From assembly GCA_002383415.1 (NCBI GenBank), contig DFYU01000122.1, positions 4,543-41,976 on the forward strand: 37,434 nt of DNA, in the 5' to 3' direction. The translations under genes and the position numbers were made by a program. Positions 14,216 to 22,064 of the stretch are shown here, piece after piece (position 1 is the stretch's first letter; each line of letters starts with the position of its first letter). The notes under the pieces were generated by a model that searched no databases, was not told the DNA's origin, and saw nothing but the letters and a program-made list of their open reading frames with translations. The DNA is from Geobacter sp. UBA4074. GTDB taxonomy: Bacteria > Desulfobacterota > Desulfuromonadia > Geobacterales > Pseudopelobacteraceae.

Positions 14216-16426
14216 ATGAGCAATGAAAGCAAATGTCCGGTGACAGGCAAGTCCAGCAGGCAGGTGGCTGGCGGCGGCAGATCTAACCGTGATTGGTGGC
14301 CGAATCAGCTGAACCTTCATATCTTGCACCAGCATTCTACCAAATCCAATCCGATGGGTGAGGATTTCAATTATCGGGATGAGTTTAAAAAACTCGATCT
14401 GGTCGCCATCAAAAAAGACCTCTTCGCACTGATGACCGACTCACAGGAGTGGTGGCCGGCGGACTGGGGCCACTACGGTGGCCTGATGATCCGGATGACC
14501 TGGCACAGCGCCGGCACCTACCGGATGGGTGATGGTCGCGGCGGGGCCGGTTCCGGTTCCCAGCGACTGGCGCCGCTCAACAGCTGGCCGGACAACGTGA
14601 ACCTGGACAAGGCCCGTCGGCTGCTCTGGCCGATCAAGCAAAAATACGGCCGCAGGATATCCTGGGCCGACCTGATGATCCTGGCCGGTAACTGCGCCCT
14701 GGAGTCGATGGGCTTCAAGACCTTCGGCTTTGGCGGTGGGCGTGAGGATGTCTGGGAGCCGGAAGAGGATGTGTACTGGGGTTCAGAAGAGGAGTGGCTG
14801 GCCACCAGCGACAAACCCAAGAGCCGCTACAGTGGTGAACGGGATCTGGAAAACCCGCTGGCCGCAGTGCAGATGGGCCTGATCTACGTCAACCCCGAAG
14901 GTCCGGACGGCAATCCTGACCCGGTGCTTTCGGGTCGTGACGTGCGCGAGACCTTTGCCCGTATGGCCATGAACGATGAAGAGACCGTAGCCCTGGTGGC
15001 CGGCGGCCATACCTTCGGCAAATGCCATGGCGCCGGCCCGGCCACCCACGTTGGGCCTGAGCCGGAGGCGGCACCACTTGAGGCGCAGGGGCTGGGCTGG
15101 TTCAGCAGCTTCAAGAGTGGCAAGGGTGGCGACACCATCAGCAGCGGTATCGAGGGTGCCTGGAAACCCAACCCCACCAGCTGGGATATGGGCTACCTGA
15201 AGGTGCTGTTCAAATACGACTGGGAGCTGGTCAAGAGCCCGGCCGGCGCCAATCAGTGGCTGGCCAAGGATGTGGACGACGAAGACATGGTGGTGGATGC
15301 CCACGACCCCACCAAGAAGCGGCGGCCGATGATGACTACCGCCGACCTGTCGCTCAAGTTTGATCCGGTCTATGAGCCGATAGCCAGGCGGTACCTGGCC
15401 AATCCTGACCAGTTTGCCGATGCCTTTGCCCGGGCCTGGTTCAAGCTGACCCACCGCGACATGGGGCCCAAGGTTCGTTACCTTGGCCCCGAGGTGCCGG
15501 CTGAGGACTTGATCTGGCAGGATCCGGTGCCTGCAGTTACGCATGCTTTGATCGATGCCAAGGACGTTGCCGGCCTGAAAGAGAAGATTCTGGACTCGGG
15601 TCTTTCTATTTCAAAGTTGGCCACCACCGCCTGGGCCTCGGCCTCCACCTTCCGTGGTTCCGATAAACGGGGCGGCGCCAACGGTGCCCGTATCCGCCTG
15701 GCTCCCCAGAAGGATTGGGAGGTCAACCAGCCGGCCCAGCTGGCCAAGGTGCTCGACACCCTGGCTGGTATTCAACAGGGGTTCAACAGTGCCCAGACCG
15801 GCGGCAAACAGGTTTCGCTGGCTGATCTGATCGTGCTGGGGGGCTGCGCGGGGGTTGAGCAGGCGGCCCAAAAGGCCGGCCACAACCTGACGGTGCCCTT
15901 TACGCCGGGCCGCACCGATGCCACCCAGGAACAGACCGATGCGCCATCCTTTACCGTGTTGGAGCCGAAGGCCGACGGGTTCCGCAACTACCAGAAGGCC
16001 AAGTATGCTGTGACTGCAGAGGAGTTGCTGGTTGACCGGGCCCAGTTGCTGACTCTGACCGCTCCCGAGATGACGGTGCTGATCGGTGGTATGCGGGTTC
16101 TGAATGCCAATTTTGGTCAGTCGCCCCACGGTGTGTTTACCACGCGTCCCGAAGCGCTCACCAACGACTTCTTCATGAACCTGCTTGACATGGGGACCAG
16201 CTGGAAGCCGACCGCGCAGGATCCAGACCTGTTCGAGGGGCGTGATCGGCGTAGCGGCGAACTGAAGTGGACCGCCAGCCGGGTTGACCTGGTCTTTGGC
16301 GCCAACTCGCAGCTGCGGGCCATTGCCGAGGTGTACGGCTGTGCCGATTCTCAGGAAAAGTTTCTGCAGGACTTTGTTGCAGCCTGGACCAAGGTGATGA
16401 ACCTGGACCGTTTCGATCTTGACTGA
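14216..16426 (+). CDS. katG: Catalase-peroxidase KatG
   Basis: A 736-residue bifunctional heme catalase-peroxidase that destroys hydrogen peroxide. The distal heme site is MIRMTWHSAGTYR with R93, W96 and H97. The Trp-Tyr-Met adduct partners are W96, Y224 (GLIYVNPEGP) and M250 (FARMAMNDEE). The proximal heme ligand is H265 in GGHTFGKCHG. The second, degenerate peroxidase half runs from ~430 to the end, as usual. No export signal is visible, so the enzyme is cytoplasmic. The ATG at 14216 has AAAGGAG upstream; the alternative start 13 codons earlier lacks one. It lies in the oxygen-defence island between rubrerythrin and PrxU, each apparently with its own promoter. Confidence 0.98.
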   Translation: MSNESKCPVTGKSSRQVAGGGRSNRDWWPNQLNLHILHQHSTKSNPMGEDFNYRDEFKKLDLVAIKKDLFALMTDSQEWWPADWGHYGGLMIRMTWHSAGTYRMGDGRGGAGSGSQRLAPLNSWPDNVNLDKARRLLWPIKQKYGRRISWADLMILAGNCALESMGFKTFGFGGGREDVWEPEEDVYWGSEEEWLATSDKPKSRYSGERDLENPLAAVQMGLIYVNPEGPDGNPDPVLSGRDVRETFARMAMNDEETVALVAGGHTFGKCHGAGPATHVGPEPEAAPLEAQGLGWFSSFKSGKGGDTISSGIEGAWKPNPTSWDMGYLKVLFKYDWELVKSPAGANQWLAKDVDDEDMVVDAHDPTKKRRPMMTTADLSLKFDPVYEPIARRYLANPDQFADAFARAWFKLTHRDMGPKVRYLGPEVPAEDLIWQDPVPAVTHALIDAKDVAGLKEKILDSGLSISKLATTAWASASTFRGSDKRGGANGARIRLAPQKDWEVNQPAQLAKVLDTLAGIQQGFNSAQTGGKQVSLADLIVLGGCAGVEQAAQKAGHNLTVPFTPGRTDATQEQTDAPSFTVLEPKADGFRNYQKAKYAVTAEELLVDRAQLLTLTAPEMTVLIGGMRVLNANFGQSPHGVFTTRPEALTNDFFMNLLDMGTSWKPTAQDPDLFEGRDRRSGELKWTASRVDLVFGANSQLRAIAEVYGCADSQEKFLQDFVAAWTKVMNLDRFDLD

Positions 16427-16477
16427 TGGTGAAGGTGTGTAGTCGGTATCGTCTGTCAGGTTTGTTTGATTATGTTT

Positions 16478-16490
16478 GAAGTATGATTAC
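16478..16490 (+). promoter_or_regulatory. Candidate peroxide-regulon-like element upstream of prxU
   Basis: GAAGTATGATTAC resembles the GTATTATT-type elements before the PerR-like, rubrerythrin and katG genes. No convincing -35/-10 pair was assigned here. Confidence 0.25.
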
Positions 16491-16555
16491 GTGCTGTTAC
16501 GGGTTTGTCGAGGGGGTGGTTGCTCCCTCTGATTGCACTGAAAGGAGAACACAAC

Positions 16556-17266
16556 ATGGAAGCGGGACAAGGCTGCGTCAAACCGGCCGGAGGACCAGTC
16601 AGCATGCAAAGCGCTGCGCCACCATCTACCACACCACAAACTGCACAGGGGGTACAAACCATGAACATCGCACGGGTCGGGCATCCTGCCCCTGATTTTG
16701 AGGCAAATATCTATCTGAATGGCGGCTTTCAGACCATGAAACTTTCCGATTACAAGGGAAAGTGGATTGTGCTGTGCTTTTATCCGGGCGATTTCACCTT
16801 TGTCTGACCGACTGAACTGACGGCGGTCGCCGTCAAGCATGCCGAACTGAAGGAACTGGGTGTGGAAAGCTTCGCAGCAAGTACCGATAGCCGTTTTGTC
16901 CACAAAATCTGGCAGGCCGAAGAGCTTTCAAAGATGGTACCCGGCGGGGTGCCGTTCCCGATGATTGCCGATGCCAGCGGTCTGATCGGTCAGGCCTACG
17001 GTGTCTTTGAGCCGGCCGCCGGGGTTGATATTCGCGGCAGGTTCATCATTGATCCCGATTTCATCATTCGGGCCATGGAAGTGCTGACCCCTGAGGTTGG
17101 TCGCAGTGTCAACGAGTTGATCCGTCAGATCAAGGCCTTCCAGCATGTGCGGGCCACCGGCGAGGTGATGCCGGCCGGCTGGACACCGGGCAAGCCGACT
17201 CTCAAGCCGGGTCCTGACCTGGCTGGTAACGTCTGGAAGGAATGGAAGCCGGAGATGGCGTTCTGA
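16556..17266 (+). CDS. prxU: Selenocysteine-containing peroxiredoxin (UGA at 16805-16807 read as Sec)
   Basis: A 236-residue AhpC/Prx1-type peroxiredoxin that reduces peroxides. The frame is interrupted by one TGA exactly at the peroxidatic position: YPGDFTFV-U-PTEL, where the family has FTFVCPTEL. Homology continues in the same frame before and after (VGHPAPDFEANIY ... FIIDPDFIIRAMEVL ... NELIRQIKAFQHV), so the UGA encodes Sec84. A hairpin suited to be a SECIS starts 11 bases after it. The resolving-cysteine region reads TGEVMPAGW where 2-Cys enzymes have EVCPAGW, and no Cys follows Sec84. C7 and C74 are the only cysteines. The ATG at 16556 has AAAGGAG; a second possible start is ATG 16661. 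Standard gene callers will split this gene in two. Confidence 0.93.
16819..16834 (+). promoter_or_regulatory. Bacterial SECIS-like hairpin for Sec insertion
   Basis: GACGGC (16819-16824) pairs with GCCGTC (16829-16834) around the loop GGTC, starting 11 bases after the TGA. Bacterial SECIS elements lie just downstream of UGA, and the Escherichia coli fdhF element also presents GGUC in its apical loop to SelB. Confidence 0.8.
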
Positions 17267-17299
17267 TTCTGCGATGTGAACTCAGCTTTATTGAGTAAA

Positions 17300-17329
17300 C
17301 TGGCCGGGTGCTTAACGGCATCCGGCCAG
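17300..17329 (+). terminator. Hairpin downstream of prxU, possible terminator
   Basis: CTGGCCGGGTGC (17300-17311) pairs with GCATCCGGCCAG (17318-17329) over 12 positions including one G-T pair, loop TTAACG. There is no clear T tract, so the terminator call rests on stem strength and position. Confidence 0.45.
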
Positions 17330-17358
17330 ACATATGTCGTTTATTCTGGAGGTTTTTT

Positions 17359-17829
17359 GTGCAGTACCTGTCCATTCTCTACCGTCTGCTGATCGCCTTT
17401 TGGGTGGGTGGTGCTGCCCTGTTCACCTTTATCCTGACACCTACGCTTTTCAAGATCTTTGATCGTGACCAGGCCGGCGCCATTGTGGCAGTGTTGTTCC
17501 CCGGCTATTTCAAATGGGGGCTGATCTGCGGCGTGTTTTCCCTGGCCTGCCTGCTGTTTAGCCGGGGCCGTCATTGGGTGGCCTCCAGTGCGATTGTCGT
17601 GGCCATGCTGGCGATTACCTCGCTGCAGGCCTATGTTATCGAGCCCCGGGCTGCAGCCATTAAAAAAGAGATTCCCTCCTTTGTTACCACGCCGGCCGAT
17701 CATCCGGCACGTCAGGCCTTCAAAAGGCTGCATGGCTGGTCGGCGGCGAGTAACCTGGGAGTTATCGGCGGTGGCATTGCCCTGCTGATTCTGTTACCAT
17801 TTTACAACACCACAGGAAAGGAGCAGTAA
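17359..17829 (+). CDS. DUF4149 (TMEM205-like) membrane protein
   Basis: A 156-residue inner-membrane protein with four predicted helices: LYRLLIAFWVGGAALFTFIL, FKWGLICGVFSLACLLF, SSAIVVAMLAITSLQAYVI, and NLGVIGGGIALLILLPF, each cut below twenty residues here. The helix-1 FWVGGAALFTFILTPTLF and the late FKRLHGWSAASNLG match the DUF4149 family, whose function is unknown. The start is GTG at 17359 with GGAGG six bases upstream. It precedes the second rubrerythrin by three bases, so the two are co-transcribed, which hints at a link to oxidative stress. Confidence 0.75.
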   Translation: MQYLSILYRLLIAFWVGGAALFTFILTPTLFKIFDRDQAGAIVAVLFPGYFKWGLICGVFSLACLLFSRGRHWVASSAIVVAMLAITSLQAYVIEPRAAAIKKEIPSFVTTPADHPARQAFKRLHGWSAASNLGVIGGGIALLILLPFYNTTGKEQ

Positions 17830-17832
17830 CCG

Positions 17833-18411
17833 ATGGGAAAATCAGTAAAAGGTACCAAGACTGAACAAAACCTGATGAAGTCATTCGCCGGCGAGAGCCA
17901 GGCCCGTATGCGCTACACCTATTTTTCAGCCGCCGCCAAAAAGGAAGGCTACGTTCAGATCGCCGACATCTTCGAGGAGACAGCAAATCAGGAAAAAGAG
18001 CATGCCAAGCGCTTCTTCAAGTTTCTGGAAGGTGGCATGCTGGAGATTACTGCCAGTTTTCCGGCCGGCGTGATCGGCACCACCGCCGAGAACCTTAAGG
18101 CCGCTGCAGATGGCGAGCATGAAGAGCACACCGATCTGTACCCGGCCTTTGCCGAGGTGGCCAAGCAGGAAGGTTTTGCCGATATCGCCGCTGTCTGGAC
18201 CGCCATCTCGGTGGCCGAGAAGCAGCATGAGAAGCGTTACCGTGACCTGCTGGCCAACATTGAGGCCGGTCGGGTCTTTAAGCGGGACAAGATTGTGGTC
18301 TGGCGCTGCCGCAACTGCGGCTACCTGCACAGCAACGCCGAGGCCCCGGAAAAATGTCCGGCTTGCGCTCATCCCCAAGCCCACTTTGAGCTGCTGGGAG
18401 AGAACTGGTAA
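17833..18411 (+). CDS. Rubrerythrin (second copy, long form)
   Basis: A 192-residue diiron peroxidase of the classical Desulfovibrio-like rubrerythrin length. Ferritin-like ligands occur in SFAGESQARMRY, EETANQEKEHAKRF, DGEHEEHTDLYPAFAEVA and VAEKQHEKRY. The C-terminal rubredoxin domain has CRNCGY and CPACAHPQAHF. It differs clearly from the copy at 13480, so it is not a recent duplicate. ATG at 17833 follows GGAAAGGAG and is separated by only three bases from the DUF4149 stop. Cytoplasmic; acts with the PrxU and KatG neighbours in peroxide removal. Confidence 0.96.
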   Translation: MGKSVKGTKTEQNLMKSFAGESQARMRYTYFSAAAKKEGYVQIADIFEETANQEKEHAKRFFKFLEGGMLEITASFPAGVIGTTAENLKAAADGEHEEHTDLYPAFAEVAKQEGFADIAAVWTAISVAEKQHEKRYRDLLANIEAGRVFKRDKIVVWRCRNCGYLHSNAEAPEKCPACAHPQAHFELLGENW

Positions 18412-18444
18412 CAGCTGTCTTACTATTGAGGTGTTTCAAAACAC

Positions 18445-18477
18445 AACGGCCGCCCCGGATATCCGGAGCGGCCGTTT
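18445..18477. terminator. Terminator between convergent rubrerythrin and cytochrome genes
   Basis: AACGGCCGC (18445-18453) pairs with GCGGCCGTT (18468-18476); inside, CCGG pairs with CCGG across an ATAT loop with one C/A mismatch between the two helices. T/A runs flank both sides, so it may serve both strands. Confidence 0.72.
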
Positions 18478-18502
18478 GCTGTTCTGAGTGTGGAACTACT
18501 GG

Positions 18503-19687
18503 CTATTCGTAGTAGTTCGGCGGGGCCATGTCGGTGGCACCTGCTCCGCCCTTACGCGGGTTCTTCGGGAAGGTGTGGGAGCGGACAAACAGGTTGCCGG
18601 CGGTCTGACCGGTGTTGGGCATATACTTCTCCACGGTAAATGATGCGTCATGGCACTTGTGGCAGGCATCCTTAGTTACCTTCTTCAGCTTGCCCTTGCC
18701 GGCGTGGGGCGAATGGCAGGTGATGCAGGACATGGAGCCACCCTGATAGTGCTTGGACTGCAGGAAGCCTTGGTACTGCTGGTGGTGCTTGGCTTCGTCG
18801 TAGACCTTGTTCTGCTTGGCATGCTCATCCAGTTTGAACAGACCCTTCAGTTCGCCTACGTACTCCTTGTCAGCTGGCTGGTCGGCATGGACGCCGGGGA
18901 TGACCGCTTGGTCCGGATACCACTTGGTCCAATCGTCACCGGCCTTGTAGCTGTCGCCAACCTTAGGTGCCGGCAGGTCTTCACGGGGGTTGCCCTGGGC
19001 TGACATGAATTTTTCGTTCTCTACCCGGATGTGGCAGTAGCCGCAAACCCTGGATTGGGCCTTGATGTCAGCATTGGCCGGGTTGAAAATGGATTTTTTC
19101 TTATCCTTGGCTTTGGCGGTGATATGCTTGGCGCCGGGTCCGTGGCAGGCCTCGCAGCCGACGTTCATCTCACTGTAGGCGTCCTTGACGGTACGGCCGT
19201 GCTTGCCGAAGGTATCGTCATACTCCATGATCCGGTAGCCGGTGGTGTGGCAGGTGCCGCACATGGTGTTCCAGTCATTCTTTTGGCCGTAGTTTTCCCA
19301 CTTGCCGGTATAGCGGTTAAACTGTTTGTTAAGGAACTGCAGGCCGCCGGTCTGATCGTTTTTGACCAGGTAGCGTTGCTTCCAGCGGGAACCGACCACA
19401 AACTGGACATCGTCGAGTTTGAAAGGGGTCTTGGAGACATTGCCGGTGGTGGGACCGTCATTGGTACCGTCGGTGGCCCACTTTTCAACGGCCTCCTTGA
19501 GGATACCGGCCTTCTTGGTCTGCACCATCTTGCTGTGATAGGTTTCTTTCCAGCTCTTGTACTCTACAGCATGACACTTCTTACAGGCGTCCGACCCGAC
19601 AAACTCCTTCTTCGGGTCAGCGGCAAACCCCTGTGCCGCCAACAGGGTTGCGCAGATTGACAGCGACACGGCAAACAACGTCTTCAT
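18503..19687 (-). CDS. Hexaheme c-type cytochrome, secreted
   Basis: A 394-residue protein with a signal peptide (MKTLFAVSLSICATLLAAQG..., cleavage near residue 23) and six CxxCH heme-binding motifs at C35, C143, C178, C215, C321 and C342 (CKKCH, CGTCH, CEACH, CGYCH, CITCH, CHKCH). The spacing resembles cytochrome c554-like multiheme proteins. No lipobox or catalytic lysine motif of nitrite reductase is visible, so it is probably a periplasmic or outer-surface electron carrier. AAGGAGGAG precedes the ATG. It follows a metal-type two-component system on the same strand and has its own promoter with an operator identical in design to that of the regulator gene. Its specific redox partner is unknown. 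Confidence 0.92.
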   Translation of the reverse strand: MKTLFAVSLSICATLLAAQGFAADPKKEFVGSDACKKCHAVEYKSWKETYHSKMVQTKKAGILKEAVEKWATDGTNDGPTTGNVSKTPFKLDDVQFVVGSRWKQRYLVKNDQTGGLQFLNKQFNRYTGKWENYGQKNDWNTMCGTCHTTGYRIMEYDDTFGKHGRTVKDAYSEMNVGCEACHGPGAKHITAKAKDKKKSIFNPANADIKAQSRVCGYCHIRVENEKFMSAQGNPREDLPAPKVGDSYKAGDDWTKWYPDQAVIPGVHADQPADKEYVGELKGLFKLDEHAKQNKVYDEAKHHQQYQGFLQSKHYQGGSMSCITCHSPHAGKGKLKKVTKDACHKCHDASFTVEKYMPNTGQTAGNLFVRSHTFPKNPRKGGAGATDMAPPNYYE

Positions 19688-19744
19688 AGTCTCCTCCTTT
19701 ATGCTGGTAGTTACAGCGTAAACAGCGAACCGGTGTTAGGTTAT

Positions 19745-19802
19745 CTGTAACAGTTTGACCTTTGGGGGACAACTGACGCTTTCCTGACAAAGCTGTCAGG
19801 AA
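19745..19802 (-). promoter_or_regulatory. CusR-like operator and promoter of the hexaheme cytochrome gene
   Basis: Read on the minus strand: inverted repeat TTCCTGACA-N4-TGTCAGGAA (19781-19802), three bases, GTCAGTTGT (19769-19777), 15 bases, CTGTTACAG (19745-19753). TTGTCC and TTACAG at 16-base spacing would be the -35 and -10. The operator overlaps the 3' end of the kinase gene. The TGACA-N4-TGTCA core has the same spacing as the CusR/CopR/PcoR box. Confidence 0.72.
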
Positions 19803-21169
19803 TTGGGGTGGGGAGGTGTGGCTGGGAAGCGTACCCTGAACAGGCAGCCACCAGCGGGGGCATCCAGCAGGGTGATGGTGCCGCCGTGGGCTTCCAGGGC
19901 TGCCTTGGTGATGGAAAGGCCCAGGCCGGTGCCGCCCTTGTCACGGGAGCGGCCGTTGTCCAGCCGGTAGAAGCGGTCAAATATCCGTTCCTTATCACTG
20001 TCTGGAATGCCGGGGCCGTGATCAAGCAGGTCGATGATGGTCCCCTGGTCCGGGGTGCGATAGAACCGAATGGTGATGCTGGTTTGCTCCGGTGAGTATT
20101 TGATGGCGTTGTCCATCAGGTTCAGGAAGGCCCGGCGTAGCATGCAGGGGTCGGCCGGTATGGTCAGGCTGGTTTCCCGTGCGAAAACAATCTGTTGTTG
20201 ACGGTCCTCGGCCAGTACCGTAAGAAACTCGACCACATCGTCCAGCAGATCGCCGATCTCCACCGGTTCCTTCTGTAGGGCGCTACCATCGGTGCGACTC
20301 AAGAGCAGCAGTGATTCTACGGTCTGTACCAGCCGGTCGGTCTCTTCCAGCATGCTGCCGATGGTTTCACGGCATTCAGGGCTGACCGTCTGTTGCTGCA
20401 GGGCGGTCTCGCCGATGCTGCGAATGGCGGTCAGCGGTGTGCGCAGCTCATGGGAGGCGTCGCTGGTGAAGCGGCGCAGCCGCTCAAAGGAATCCTCCAG
20501 CCGTTCAAAGGTCTGGTTGAAGACCGTGGCCAGATTGCTGAATTCGTTGGACTCCACACTGACCGGCAACCGGGCGGCGAGGTTCTCGGCCCCGATCTCG
20601 CGGGCCTTGGCGGTGATGCTTCTGATCGGCGCCAGCACTCGTCCGGCGATCAGATAACCCACCAGTAGCGACAGCACCACCGAAACCGGCAGGATCAGCA
20701 GGATGATCAAGGCCAGGGTGTTGAGGGTGCGGCGGTAATTGCTCTCCTCGTGGGCTACCACGATCTGGTACAGGTGTTCATCCAGGGGTAAAAGTTGACT
20801 CTGGACGCGATACAGCCGCTTGTCATCGACGCGGACCGAATGGGGTGCAGGGTAGGGATTGCCCGCACCCAGCAGGGGATCGAGGCCGGATTGTTGCCAC
20901 TCCTGGGAGGCGATCAGGGGACGGTTGCCATCCCGCACCCGGAAGTGATGCACCGGGCCGATCTCAGCCAGATTGGGCAGGCCATCCGGGTCGATGCGCA
21001 GGTAGTTGATCACTGTGGCCAGATCCTTGCGCAGGTGATTGTTGATCTGGTTGATCAGCATGGATTGCACGAAGAAGTAGATGCCGGCTGAAAACAGCAT
21101 CACGGTGGCCACCAGGGCAACGCCGTAGAGCAGGGTGAAACGCAGACGGATGTTACTGGGGCGTGACAT
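19796..21169 (-). CDS. Sensor histidine kinase, CusS/heavy-metal type
   Basis: A 457-residue inner-membrane kinase. Helix 1 (~residues 11-40) and helix 2 (~149-177) bracket a periplasmic sensor domain of about 110 residues. A HAMP domain follows, then HisKA with SDASHELRTPL (phosphorylated His ~240), and a HATPase domain with NLMDNAIKYSP (N box), DHGPGIP (G1) and GTGLGLSI (G2). The domain order and periplasmic size match CusS/CopS-like kinases. The ATG at 21169 is chosen because GAGG lies six bases upstream; 21175 and 21205 are alternatives. It overlaps the regulator gene's 3' end by 17 bases. The stimulus is not known; a metal is inferred from the family and the operator type. Confidence 0.9.
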   Translation of the reverse strand: MSRPSNIRLRFTLLYGVALVATVMLFSAGIYFFVQSMLINQINNHLRKDLATVINYLRIDPDGLPNLAEIGPVHHFRVRDGNRPLIASQEWQQSGLDPLLGAGNPYPAPHSVRVDDKRLYRVQSQLLPLDEHLYQIVVAHEESNYRRTLNTLALIILLILPVSVVLSLLVGYLIAGRVLAPIRSITAKAREIGAENLAARLPVSVESNEFSNLATVFNQTFERLEDSFERLRRFTSDASHELRTPLTAIRSIGETALQQQTVSPECRETIGSMLEETDRLVQTVESLLLLSRTDGSALQKEPVEIGDLLDDVVEFLTVLAEDRQQQIVFARETSLTIPADPCMLRRAFLNLMDNAIKYSPEQTSITIRFYRTPDQGTIIDLLDHGPGIPDSDKERIFDRFYRLDNGRSRDKGGTGLGLSITKAALEAHGGTITLLDAPAGGCLFRVRFPATPPHPNS

Positions 21170-21851
21170 GCTCATCCTCGGCCGATGCCATGAAGCCCAC
21201 TCCACGGATGGTGCGGATCAGTTTGAGGGGGTAGGGGCCGTCCACCTTGCGCCTCAGGCGGGCGATGTTGACGTCGATCACATTATCCAGCGGGGTGGAG
21301 CGCTCCCGCACCTTCCAGACGTCGTGGGCCAGCATCTCACGGGATACCACATGCCCCTGGTGGCGTAACAGATATTCCAACAGCTCAAATTCCCGGGAGG
21401 TCAGTTCCAGTGACTGACCGTTACGCAGGGCCTGATGGGATGAGAAATTCAACTCCAGGTCAGCCAGGGTGAACGGTTTATCGGTTTCATGACGTCCGCG
21501 GCGTAGCAGCAGGCGGATGCGGGCCAGCAGTTCAGGGAAGGCGAACGGCTTGACCAGATAATCGTCGGCGCCGCTGTCCAGCCCCAGTACCCGGTCTTCC
21601 ACCGTATCCCGGCCAGTCAGCACCAGCACCGGCAGGGTAAAGCCCTTGGCCCGCAGGGTGGTCAGAACCTCAAGCCCGTCCCGTCCCGGCAGCATCCGGT
21701 CCAGCAGTAGCAGATCGAATGGCTCGCTGTTCAGGCAGAAGAACCCCTCTTCACCGCTGGCAGCGGTGACGACCTGGTACCCTTCGGCCTCCAGTCCACG
21801 CTTGAGGGCCTCGGCAATCTTGAGTTCATCCTCCACCACCAGGATCTTCAT
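21153..21851 (-). CDS. Response regulator, OmpR/CusR type
   Basis: A 232-residue response regulator: receiver domain with E7/D8, phospho-acceptor D51 (LLLLDRMLPGRDG), TGRD and the lysine in DDYLVKPFAF, then an OmpR-type winged helix (LTSREFELLEYLL, SREMLAHDVW, STPLDNVIDVNIARLRRKVD, LIRTIRGVGF). The DVWKV..RSTPLDNVIDVNIARLRRK stretch is characteristic of CusR/CopR/CzcR heavy-metal regulators. AAGGAG lies upstream of ATG 21851. A palindrome of the CusR-box type stands in its own promoter and another before the cytochrome gene, so it probably autoregulates and controls the cytochrome. Confidence 0.93.
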   Translation of the reverse strand: MKILVVEDELKIAEALKRGLEAEGYQVVTAASGEEGFFCLNSEPFDLLLLDRMLPGRDGLEVLTTLRAKGFTLPVLVLTGRDTVEDRVLGLDSGADDYLVKPFAFPELLARIRLLLRRGRHETDKPFTLADLELNFSSHQALRNGQSLELTSREFELLEYLLRHQGHVVSREMLAHDVWKVRERSTPLDNVIDVNIARLRRKVDGPYPLKLIRTIRGVGFMASAEDEHVTPQ

Positions 21852-21875
21852 TTGGATACGCTCCTTGCTGTCAGA

Positions 21876-21938
21876 CTGTAACAGGCAAAGCTTAGCTGCA
21901 CAACTGACCGGTTTCTGACATCTGTGTCAGAAACCGGT
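21876..21938 (-). promoter_or_regulatory. CusR-like operator and promoter of the two-component operon
   Basis: A 14-bp perfect inverted repeat, ACCGGTTTCTGACA-N4-TGTCAGAAACCGGT (21907-21938), contains TTTCTGACA-N4-TGTCAGAAA. On the minus strand it is followed by three bases, GTCAGTTGT (21900-21908), 15 bases and CTGTTACAG (21876-21884): the same layout and distances as at 19745-19802. The -10 ends 24 bases before the regulator's ATG. Confidence 0.75.
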
Positions 21939-21992
21939 GTGGTCACCAGTTTAGGTTTGTTTAGTTGAAACTGAATTTTTGTGTCGTTTTAC

Positions 21993-22020
21993 TTGCATGT
22001 CGGCAGACCGGTTCTATAGT
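21993..22020 (+). promoter_or_regulatory. Promoter of the mmd operon
   Basis: TTGCAT (21993-21998), 16 bases, TATAGT (22015-22020), 44 bases before the mmdA ATG. Confidence 0.5.
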
Positions 22021-22064
22021 TAAACAAGTGTAATGAACTGAGGCAGCATGCAAGGAGTCGGAGT

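Noticed and set aside
16805..16807. A premature stop making the peroxiredoxin a pseudogene
   Set aside because: The TGA is exactly at the catalytic Cys position, the frame is intact on both sides, and a SECIS-like hairpin follows; selenocysteine explains it better.
21907..21938. The 14-bp inverted repeat as a transcription terminator
   Set aside because: It lies between divergent genes with no gene ending there and no T tract, and it matches the second operator at 19781-19802 in core and in distance to the promoter.
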